DNA of 5,291 nucleotides from Phycisphaerae bacterium. Its GTDB lineage: Bacteria > Planctomycetota > Phycisphaerae > JAAYCJ01. The stretch covers positions 1 through 5,291 of the forward strand of contig WFQY01000371.1 in NCBI GenBank assembly GCA_015486815.1, given 5' to 3'. Shown in pieces: positions 1-5,291 of this stretch; the stretch's first letter is position 1; every line of letters begins with the position of its first letter. The notes below the pieces were generated by a model. That model worked only from the letters and a program-made list of their open reading frames with translations, did not search any database and was not told where the DNA came from. The translations under genes and the position numbers were made by a program.

Positions 1-1784
1 ACAGGAAGAGTTATGTTATTTATTTTCAATGGCTTATGGTTGTTTACGGTAATCATCAGGGGATATCTCTCTGTGCGGTGATTCTCATCGACACATCCTG
101 TCAGTATCAGATCCGGACGAACGAGTTTTTTCTTCAGGGCAAAGTGATACCTGGTATTTTTTGTTTCATAGTGAATAATATCTCCCGATATTTCACTCTG
201 AAGGACATCACCGATATATTCTCCGCGAATACCGTGAAATTGCTCATTGGCACCGAATTTCCCAAGTCCTCGAAGACGCCCCGTTTCGGGGGCACTTGAA
301 AGTTCGGCATAAATCGGATCCAGCGGGGAAAATTCTTTGACGCGTGAAATGAGTTTATCGAATGATTTTCCGACGATCTCCGGATCCCAGCAAAGCTGGG
401 CGAAAAACGCCTGCAGGAATGGTTCGGTTTCGCTGGTCATCCGCTGCATCAAACCGATTGCCATCGCAGCATTATTGACACTTTGTTCTCTAAGCCAATC
501 TCTGAGCTGACCGAGTGCCCAATATCTGTCGTCAAGCCAGGGCGGACACATCCCACCCATGTAAAACCGATAGATAAACCCCGTTTTCCCTTCTCGCAGT
601 TTACTCGCAGGGACAAGGTCAGAAGGATTGCTTTGACGGTCGTGCCCCCACGTATTGGCACTCGGAAATGTCCCACCTTCGAACAAGAACTCTACCCGCT
701 CATCCAAGCGGTTGATAGTCTGAAAATACTCGGGCCAATTCAATACACCCGCAATAATCCGAATATCGGGAAATACGCGATAAACCTCCCGAAGGATCGG
801 CTTGGTAACAAACAGAAAATAATCCGCTTTCGAATATTTCCTGCATTCCGAACACTGACAGCCCGAGTAATCAATATCACCAATCTGAAAATACAGACTT
901 TTCAATCGATGTCTGCCAATGAAACCGAGAACATAATCAATCATCCATCTTCTCGTAGCGGAATCCGACGGACACATAACCCTGTCGGTAGCCCATAGCT
1001 GACCTTCGGGTATCTTATGACGTTTCGGACTTCGTTTACACCAGCTCGGAGCAACCGCTTCGGTAGCATAACTATAAAAACTTATAGATGGAATAAGTTC
1101 TATACCACGTCGTTTCGCATATCGGAACAACTCCGGTTCGACCTCGATAAGCTGACCGTGTGGACCTTCGTACAAAATCATCGTATTAAGTTTCCATCGA
1201 CTCATCTGTTCAATCCAGCGGTAGGGATTTTCAGCGAAATATTTCTGCCCTGTCGGAGGAAGAACATTTCTGTCTAAATCATACGCCCAAAGTCCACGCC
1301 AGCGTATCGCAGGCTCAGAGGTAATATTGACATCAGCGATAACTATCTTGCGCGCGCCAGCTATTCTCGCATAACAGTTTCCCTTTTTCGGGTCATATTT
1401 CAACCCACCTTTGAGATCAGCATAGAAATGAATCAAATCGCGCACCGCCCAGAGAACGCCTACCGATGTATTTCCTATAAGTGCGATTATATCCTGATTT
1501 CCCTTACGGAAACTGACGATTGCATATCCTTCGGGATGGTTATTTGAAAGATTCTGTCTTGTTTTTGTAATGATCGTCCTGGCAAGGGTATCGTTTCGTG
1601 TTGATAGTAGAATGATTCGGTCGGCATTTTTAGTGATGGTATCGCTTTTTACGTGGCATGGCTCACCAAGGAGTATCTGACGAAACCAGTCCATAAGTAC
1701 AGCTGACGCATATTCGAGTGTCTCGTCGGACGCTTTCGACATCACAATAACTGTATTTTCAAGTTCTCTTCTGCTGATTAACAT
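1..1784 (-). CDS. Glycoside-hydrolase-like (β/α)-barrel protein with CxCxxC motif (DUF4838/GH67/GH20-like), 3' end outside window
   Basis: Reading the minus strand from the ATG at 1784 gives 594 codons and two leftover bases with no stop, so the gene continues past the left edge. Residues about 10-125 look like the small α/β domain that precedes the barrel in GH67, GH20 and DUF4838 proteins, ending in GVLWAVRDLIHFY (109-121). A barrel-like region begins at RWRGLWAYD (161-169), with NTMILYEG (200-207) and ELIPSISFYSY (229-239). The stretch YFQIGDIDYSGCQCSECRK (298-316) carries Cys309, Cys311 and Cys314, a cysteine motif I associate with DUF4838-type proteins. FLFEGG (367-372) and RFYMGGMCPPW (406-416) follow. 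No signal peptide or membrane segment is visible, suggesting a cytoplasmic protein. The start is supported by AAAGG 8 nt upstream and an in-frame TAA 27 nt upstream. It is last in the visible cluster led by a ROK regulator, so a role in glycoside breakdown is likely but inferred. Family assignment is by recalled motif, not by search; the substrate is unknown. Confidence 0.8.
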   Translation of the reverse strand, partial: MLISRRELENTVIVMSKASDETLEYASAVLMDWFRQILLGEPCHVKSDTITKNADRIILLSTRNDTLARTIITKTRQNLSNNHPEGYAIVSFRKGNQDIIALIGNTSVGVLWAVRDLIHFYADLKGGLKYDPKKGNCYARIAGARKIVIADVNITSEPAIRWRGLWAYDLDRNVLPPTGQKYFAENPYRWIEQMSRWKLNTMILYEGPHGQLIEVEPELFRYAKRRGIELIPSISFYSYATEAVAPSWCKRSPKRHKIPEGQLWATDRVMCPSDSATRRWMIDYVLGFIGRHRLKSLYFQIGDIDYSGCQCSECRKYSKADYFLFVTKPILREVYRVFPDIRIIAGVLNWPEYFQTINRLDERVEFLFEGGTFPSANTWGHDRQSNPSDLVPASKLREGKTGFIYRFYMGGMCPPWLDDRYWALGQLRDWLREQSVNNAAMAIGLMQRMTSETEPFLQAFFAQLCWDPEIVGKSFDKLISRVKEFSPLDPIYAELSSAPETGRLRGLGKFGANEQFHGIRGEYIGDVLQSEISGDIIHYETKNTRYHFALKKKLVRPDLILTGCVDENHRTERYPLMITVNNHKPLKINNITLP

Positions 1785-1792
1785 AGTCAATG

Positions 1793-1797
1793 CCTTT
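1793..1797 (-). promoter_or_regulatory. Ribosome binding site of the GH-like gene
   Basis: On the minus strand AAAGG lies 8 nt before the ATG at 1784. An alternative in-frame TTG two codons upstream would sit only 2 nt from this site, so the ATG is the better start. Confidence 0.55.
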
Positions 1798-1802
1798 ATT
1801 TT

Positions 1803-1836
1803 AGGGGATTACAGACATTTTTCTGTTGCTACCCCT
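1803..1836. other. Imperfect inverted repeat in the leader of the GH-like gene
   Basis: AGGGG (1803-1807) pairs with CCCCT (1832-1836), and inside it ACAG (1811-1814) pairs with CTGT (1823-1826), separated by an unpaired internal loop. Read on the plus strand it is followed by a run of T, but no plus-strand gene needs a terminator there. Read on the minus strand it is followed by AAAATAAAGG, so it lies in the leader just upstream of the ribosome binding site. It could be a leftover intergenic hairpin, a weak attenuation or RNA-stability element, or chance. Confidence 0.25.
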
Positions 1837-1841
1837 TTTTC

Positions 1842-1875
1842 AATATCCAATATCCAACACTCAAATCCAATATCC
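1842..1875. repeat. Left array of the 7-bp AATATCC repeat (downstream of the four-helix-bundle gene)
   Basis: Plus-strand exact copies of AATATCC lie at 1842-1848, 1849-1855 and 1869-1875. Between them are a degenerate 7-mer, AACACTC (1856-1862), and a 6-base variant, AAATCC (1863-1868). The array ends 17 bp from the stop codon of the four-helix-bundle gene. Its outer 18 bases are the exact reverse complement of the outer 18 bases of the right array. Confidence 0.85.
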
Positions 1876-1892
1876 AAGTCAAAGTCACCTAT

Positions 1893-2258
1893 TTATCTCT
1901 GTTTTTTAGCCGTCTCGATACTTGTAAACAAAATAGCAATAAGTTCATCTGTTTCTTGTAAAAGTGGAGCAAGTTGAGATATAGGGTTTATCATTTTTGC
2001 CTTCGCAATTATCTTTAACCATATTTCTGTTTCTCTGAGTTCCTTGAGAGATATCTTGAGCTTATGTATAAAATCCGCCGGAGATTCGGCACTTTGGGCC
2101 TCTCCGTAGTTCGGCGCCGGCGATGTTCCACTTCTCAATATCTGAGACGATACATGCTTACCCGTTTTTGTGGTAGGTAGTGCTTCTGAAAGGTTTATTA
2201 TCCGAACAGCATAATCAATCAAACGATCCTGCAAATCAAATTTTCTTTCCTTGTTCAT
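1893..2258 (-). CDS. Four-helix-bundle protein, S23 / 23S rRNA intervening-sequence type
   Basis: This complete 121-residue protein has the usual length of the S23/IVP-type four-helix-bundle family (TIGR02436-like). The signature stretches are present: LRSGTSPAPNYGEAQ (41-55), then ADFIHKLKISLKELRET (61-77) followed by the WL pair (80-81). The pattern fits four amphipathic helices at roughly 8-25, 32-58, 61-88 and 95-117, and no membrane segment is seen. Relatives were first known as ORFs inside intervening sequences of 23S rRNA genes; many others are free-standing like this one, and their biochemical role is not established. The ATG is preceded by AAGGA with a 7-nt spacer. That site belongs to the right repeat array, so the flanking repeat supplies the translation signal. 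There is no functional link to the sugar-related neighbours; the gene is probably a passenger. Confidence 0.92.
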   Translation of the reverse strand: MNKERKFDLQDRLIDYAVRIINLSEALPTTKTGKHVSSQILRSGTSPAPNYGEAQSAESPADFIHKLKISLKELRETEIWLKIIAKAKMINPISQLAPLLQETDELIAILFTSIETAKKQR

Positions 2259-2259
2259 T

Positions 2260-2287
2260 GGATATTCCTTGTTGGATATTGGATATT
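2260..2287. repeat. Right array of the 7-bp GGATATT repeat (upstream of the four-helix-bundle gene)
   Basis: On the plus strand four units in strict 7-bp register are GGATATT (2260-2266), the variant CCTTGTT (2267-2273), GGATATT (2274-2280) and GGATATT (2281-2287). They are inverted relative to the left array. The array begins one base from the start codon of the four-helix-bundle gene. The variant unit and the base before it create the AAGGA Shine-Dalgarno sequence on the minus strand. Confidence 0.85.
2266..2270 (-). promoter_or_regulatory. Ribosome binding site embedded in the repeat array
   Basis: AAGGA on the minus strand ends 7 nt before the ATG at 2258. It falls across the junction of an exact GGATATT unit and the variant unit, so it is the single departure from the consensus repeat that makes a usable Shine-Dalgarno site. 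Confidence 0.6.
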
Positions 2288-2321
2288 CAGTTTTTCATAC
2301 GTTTTCATAAAATTTTTGACA

Positions 2322-4043
2322 CTACCATTTTGATAGTCTAAGTACATCATCCCACGTCTTTACATTTTCTTTCCGCCAGTTATCTGCATCAAGGACTTCC
2401 TCATCAGGAACCTGTTCTATCGGGTATCGAAGCAGGGGCATGACAAAACGGTCTGGCGTTTGTTTTAGGGGTTGATTATGAATATGTGCCCAAGGTGTTT
2501 TTCGCACACTCGATGAGAGACTGTCAAGTTCATCATAAACATCCTCTTTTACCCTTAACGGTTTGAGCACTGCCGTTTCCCAGTAAAAGTTATTTCGCGG
2601 TATGATGGTAGTGCTATTTGGCAATTTTGAACCATAAGAATATGCAAGTGTTCTGGCAGCATATACCCACGGACCAACAGCAAGATAGATATACGGATCC
2701 TCTGACGTCGTGAGATTTTTTCCGTAGCAGTCAGAGCCGAACGAGACATTTATCTGTGCAAATCCGATTTTATTTTGTTTGTGATAATACAACATCCAGG
2801 GAGTATCCGGGGCGATGACAGCTCCGTGTCCGGGATGAGGACGAGCTGAGTCAAGTTCTATCTCTTTCAATTCACCATTGAAATCGCGATATGCAAATGT
2901 ATCGATAAGCTTGCGGTCGAATACGAATTCACCATTGCGAAGCGACTGTGTCGAGATATCTTCATCGACCCGAACAAAGGTCTTTACAAAAATCAGCGGA
3001 CTGTTAGCGTAGAAAATATAGGTAACAGCCACTTTAACTTCATCGATCTCTTCGGGCATTGTTCCCCATGTCTTCGCGACAAAGCAGACCGGCCCTGCGT
3101 CGGAAAAATATTTATGAGGATTCTGCCAGTCGTTGGTATGAACCCACGGACGAGGCGGACTGTAAATCCCGGGATTCCAGTGGATCGTTCCTTCACGTTC
3201 TAAATGATGATATAGAGTCTTTCCCGCCTGCTTGATATGTACTTCATCTATCATATTACTATGCGGATGAAGTTTGACGGAATAAAATTCATTTTCCACT
3301 TCTACCGACCCATCCGAAAGATATCTCACATTCAAGCTGCTGTCGAATTCGGGCTTTTCTGCACGATTATTTCCGTGAAACAGCAGATATATTTTTTCTT
3401 CGTATGACTTAAGTTGCGTAAGAAAAGCTAACTCGATGAATACCGTTGGCTGATAACGATAAGGCTCACGCTTGATGAGATCCGGTTCGTTCCATACATC
3501 CGTTCGAATTATTTGAAAGGGAATATCAGTGGATGTGTTATCTGTGAAATTGAATTCGACCAATCGCAAATCTCGCAAATCATCACATACGGTTTGCTGG
3601 TGAAGTCTGATCCCTACATGAACCGGTGCGATGGGCTGGGGATGTCCACTGGTCTCGCGTACAATGATGCTTTCGCAATAAGGCCAGGCATTGTTCCAGT
3701 ATTCACCAATAGCCGGAGCAGGATGGCAGGTAAATTCACCTGTGGCTGATATGTGCGAACGCCCCTGAGTCATCGCAAATCGGATTACAGGAATATCTCC
3801 CGCCTGCCAATGACATCTAACAAGCAACTCGAACTGCTCGTTCTGTTTGAGTTCCCGCAGATATCGTTCCCTGCCGCCAGATGATATGATAAATTCTTTT
3901 TCGCGTCGGTCATTTACAAAGACATATCTTAGCTTACCATCGATTGGTGCTTTGAGACCCGATAACCTTACTGACCAGAAGGGGTGTGTTATAGACGGAG
4001 TTTGATAATCGACTTGAACATCGGGTGAAACAACTTTTATCAT
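2322..4043 (-). CDS. Uncharacterised β-rich protein with a PcRGLX/YetA-like RIFT-barrel and β-sandwich region, putative carbohydrate-active
   Basis: This complete 573-residue protein has no signal peptide or membrane segment, so it is probably cytoplasmic. Residues about 20-110 look like an Ig-like β-sandwich. From SIIVRETSGHPQPIAPVHVG (125-144), through LRDLRLVEF (156-164), STDIPFQIIRTDVW (171-184) and LAFLTQLKSYEEKIYLLFHG (205-224), the layout resembles the N-terminal RIFT barrel of PcRGLX/YetA-like pectin-processing proteins. A second β-rich region starts at VEVENEFYSVKL (247-258). It holds an aromatic/histidine-rich segment, HWNP (288-291) and WVHTNDW (300-306), that could be a sugar-binding surface. 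It ends in IPRNNFYWETAV and a short polar tail with LRYP and WDDVLRL. I see no α/α-toroid catalytic domain of the kind found at the C-terminus of PcRGLX. The gene starts 10 bp after the ROK regulator, so co-transcription is very likely. The reading frame is certain; the fold relationship is a recalled resemblance and no reaction can be assigned. Confidence 0.85.
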   Translation of the reverse strand: MIKVVSPDVQVDYQTPSITHPFWSVRLSGLKAPIDGKLRYVFVNDRREKEFIISSGGRERYLRELKQNEQFELLVRCHWQAGDIPVIRFAMTQGRSHISATGEFTCHPAPAIGEYWNNAWPYCESIIVRETSGHPQPIAPVHVGIRLHQQTVCDDLRDLRLVEFNFTDNTSTDIPFQIIRTDVWNEPDLIKREPYRYQPTVFIELAFLTQLKSYEEKIYLLFHGNNRAEKPEFDSSLNVRYLSDGSVEVENEFYSVKLHPHSNMIDEVHIKQAGKTLYHHLEREGTIHWNPGIYSPPRPWVHTNDWQNPHKYFSDAGPVCFVAKTWGTMPEEIDEVKVAVTYIFYANSPLIFVKTFVRVDEDISTQSLRNGEFVFDRKLIDTFAYRDFNGELKEIELDSARPHPGHGAVIAPDTPWMLYYHKQNKIGFAQINVSFGSDCYGKNLTTSEDPYIYLAVGPWVYAARTLAYSYGSKLPNSTTIIPRNNFYWETAVLKPLRVKEDVYDELDSLSSSVRKTPWAHIHNQPLKQTPDRFVMPLLRYPIEQVPDEEVLDADNWRKENVKTWDDVLRLSKW

Positions 4044-4051
4044 TCCTTAAG

Positions 4052-4056
4052 TCCTA
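4052..4056 (-). promoter_or_regulatory. Ribosome binding site overlapping the ROK stop codon
   Basis: The minus strand reads TAGGA, in which TAG is the stop codon of the regulator; an 8-nt spacer leads to the ATG at 4043. A second AAGGA (4048-4044) directly abuts the ATG and is too close to work. The overlap of stop and Shine-Dalgarno suggests translational coupling of regulator and downstream gene. Confidence 0.6.
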
Positions 4057-5271
4057 ATTTTCTGCTGATGCTGTCGGTAGTTCAGATGGATTAAAAAAAT
4101 TCTGATAGACCAGTGCACTGGCAGCATAAACGGTGGAAGTATCAAACTGCGAGATGACGATTGGAGTCTCCCGATTGTGTCTGTGTAAAATCCAATGGTT
4201 CATATTTTCGCGTATACGCTCAAGCAATTCCTGACCACCAAGTTTAAAGACATCTCCCGCAACTACGATAACCTGCGGATCGTAGCACTTGATAATCATA
4301 AGCATCCCCCATGCCAGTTCACTAGCGATGTCTACTGCAAGTCTCTGAAATTGAGGCTCTTTCAGCTGACCACGAATTAGCTTAGTAAAGATTTCATCGC
4401 TTACATCCACCCATGGCTCGTTTTCTGACAATTGACGCTGAATTGCTGACATACGGGCGAGTATAGCTGGCTTGGAAATGAATGCTTCGAGACAACCTCG
4501 ATTGCCACATCGGCAGATAGGCCCCCCCGAAAAAATCATCGGAATATGACCTATATCTCCGACATCATAGTTATGTCCACGAAATAATTTTCCGTTAACC
4601 ACCAGAGCAGCACCTACACCTTCATCTGCATAAAAATAGACATAGCTGCTTCCCGAAGTCCGTAATTCCGGCGAACCGAAATGACATTCTGCCTGTGCTA
4701 ACGTCTCGGTCAGACCATCCAGATAGACCTTGTCTTTTCCAAAAAGTTTTTCGAGCACAGGCCTGAGGTTCATCGGTTCCCATCCTAAACTGACGGTGGC
4801 CTCTACAAAACCGTTAGCGGAGCGAACAAAACCCGGAAGGGCAAACCCATAGCCAAGTATCTTCGAAGAAGATATCTTTTGCGATGCAATCAAATCGTCA
4901 GAAACCTCTTTGATCTTTTCGAAAGTCGCTTGCGGACCCTGCTCCGAATGGATTGATATCTGCTTCTGACAGATGAGTTTTCCTTCCAGATCGACAAATC
5001 CTATATGTACCTCGTTACGCATGATCGTCACACCAACAGCGATTCGTCCTCCGGGACAGACGCGAAGCAATACAGGCTTGCGCCCACGCGATGCCTGAAC
5101 AGGCCCGGTTTCTTCGATAACCTCTTCTTCCAATAAGTCCCAGACAACACGAGTAATGGTTGCTGTACTCATTTTACTCTTTCGAGCCAGACTAAGCCTG
5201 GATATGGGATGATAATCCCTAATCAAACGCAGCACTTCCCGCGTATTCGACTCGCGAATTTGTCCGGGCAT
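4054..5271 (-). CDS. ROK family transcriptional regulator (NagC/XylR type)
   Basis: This 405-residue protein has the usual length and order of a ROK repressor. It opens with a winged helix-turn-helix (about 8-58; ISRLSLARKSKMSTATITRV at 23-42), then the basic wing SRGRKP (61-66) that typically contacts the minor groove. The sugar-kinase-like ROK domain follows from about 75 to 390. The zinc site is intact: His242 in GDIGH, then CRCGNRGCLE with Cys253, Cys255 and Cys260. The segment that normally reads NDAN in ROK kinases is DGLTETLAQAE (185-195), so the usual catalytic Asp appears to be Leu; the protein should sense rather than phosphorylate sugar. It probably represses this cluster, released by a sugar or sugar derivative of unknown identity. 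The start fits family N-termini, but the frame stays open to the window edge and no strong Shine-Dalgarno is seen, so a start slightly upstream is possible. Confidence 0.93.
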   Translation of the reverse strand: MPGQIRESNTREVLRLIRDYHPISRLSLARKSKMSTATITRVVWDLLEEEVIEETGPVQASRGRKPVLLRVCPGGRIAVGVTIMRNEVHIGFVDLEGKLICQKQISIHSEQGPQATFEKIKEVSDDLIASQKISSSKILGYGFALPGFVRSANGFVEATVSLGWEPMNLRPVLEKLFGKDKVYLDGLTETLAQAECHFGSPELRTSGSSYVYFYADEGVGAALVVNGKLFRGHNYDVGDIGHIPMIFSGGPICRCGNRGCLEAFISKPAILARMSAIQRQLSENEPWVDVSDEIFTKLIRGQLKEPQFQRLAVDIASELAWGMLMIIKCYDPQVIVVAGDVFKLGGQELLERIRENMNHWILHRHNRETPIVISQFDTSTVYAASALVYQNFFNPSELPTASAEN

Positions 5272-5291
5272 TCTGATTGTTTGTACAGAAT
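5270..5291. promoter_or_regulatory. Candidate operator: ATTCTG-N10-CAGAAT dyad at the regulator start
   Basis: A perfect 6-bp inverted repeat, ATTCTG (5270-5275) and CAGAAT (5286-5291), is separated by 10 bp and overlaps the start codon of the ROK gene. A 22-bp dyad with half-sites about 16 bp apart suits a dimeric winged-helix regulator, and autoregulation is common in this family. The dyad touches the window edge, so it may be longer, and a 6+6 match can arise by chance. Confidence 0.3.

Larger units (their letters stand above)
1842..2287 (-). mobile_element. Putative cassette: four-helix-bundle gene bracketed by inverted 7-bp repeat arrays
   Basis: What is seen is one complete 121-codon gene enclosed by repeat arrays of opposite orientation, with a perfect 18-bp terminal inverted repeat (1842-1859 against 2270-2287). 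The whole unit is 446 bp. It lies between two genes that look functionally related to each other but not to it. That it moved here as a unit is an inference: there is no transposase, and I see no clear target-site duplication (the flanking bases are CCTTTTTC on the left and CAGTTTTT on the right). It could be a non-autonomous element mobilised in trans, or a gene whose flanks expanded by repeat slippage. Confidence 0.35.

Noticed and set aside
36..299. Plus-strand frames at 36-299 and 1017-1277
   Set aside because: Both are antisense to the same GH-like gene, have no clear ribosome binding site and show no protein family resemblance.
449..676. 75-codon minus-strand frame
   Set aside because: It lies in a different frame inside the GH-like coding sequence; the translation in the main frame is continuous across it, so no frameshift needs explaining.
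483..998. 171-codon open frame on the plus strand
   Set aside because: It lies wholly antisense to the GH-like gene, whose minus-strand translation has coherent barrel motifs. The plus-strand product shows no recognisable domain and is rich in Arg, Pro and Thr, as shadow frames often are.
1801..1840. Rho-independent terminator on the plus strand (dyad followed by T run)
   Set aside because: There is no plus-strand gene upstream to terminate, the stem is interrupted by an internal loop, and in the minus direction the dyad is followed by A-rich sequence rather than T.
1842..2287. CRISPR array or transposase-bearing insertion sequence
   Set aside because: The units are 7 bp without spacers, and the enclosed gene encodes a four-helix-bundle protein, not a transposase or Cas protein.
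2292..2309. Direct repeat of TTTTCATA between the cassette and the 573-residue gene
   Set aside because: Two 8-bp AT-rich copies in a short intergenic stretch can easily arise by chance, and no copy is found on the other side of the cassette, so they are not a target-site duplication.
2555..3749. Short frames inside the 573-residue gene (minus 2555-2749 and 2993-3196, plus 3513-3749)
   Set aside because: They are out-of-frame or antisense to an intact gene with a good start and consistent β-rich composition.
4195..4380. 61-codon plus-strand frame
   Set aside because: It is antisense to the C-terminal part of the ROK domain, which is clearly coding.

Overview
This window carries one minus-strand gene cluster that covers nearly all of its 5.3 kb. 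In transcription order (right to left) it contains a ROK-family (NagC/XylR-type) transcriptional regulator (5271-4054), a 573-residue β-rich protein of no family I can name with certainty (4043-2322), a small four-helix-bundle (S23/IVP-type) protein (2258-1893), and a long open reading frame that starts at 1784 and runs off the left edge without a stop. The last frame has no stop codon inside the window, so a caller that needs both ends would miss it. It translates cleanly for 594 codons and looks like a glycoside-hydrolase-like (β/α)-barrel protein with a CxCxxC motif. No RNA gene, CRISPR array or plus-strand gene can be supported.

The cluster reads as a small carbohydrate-utilisation locus. 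A sugar-responsive repressor comes first. It is followed after only 10 bp by a protein whose middle resembles the RIFT-barrel and β-sandwich part of PcRGLX/YetA-like polysaccharide-processing proteins, and further on by the GH-like barrel protein. Neither of the two putative carbohydrate-active proteins has an N-terminal signal peptide, so they probably act on oligosaccharides or glycosides already inside the cell. The substrate cannot be read from the sequence.

The four-helix-bundle gene breaks up this set. It is bracketed by arrays of a 7-bp unit (AATATCC/GGATATT) in opposite orientations, including a perfect 18-bp inverted repeat at 1842-1859 and 2270-2287. The gene's own Shine-Dalgarno sequence lies inside one array. 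This looks like a compact 446-bp cassette inserted between the two carbohydrate genes, and it is the most interesting structure in the window.

The moderate GC (by eye a little under half), the ROK-led operon of uncharacterised carbohydrate proteins and the free-standing S23-type gene suggest an uncultured, Gram-negative-type heterotroph of the FCB/PVC or candidate-phylum kind (for example Planctomycetes-, Latescibacteria- or Poribacteria-like). That placement is a tentative inference from gene content; nothing in the window is a phylogenetic marker.
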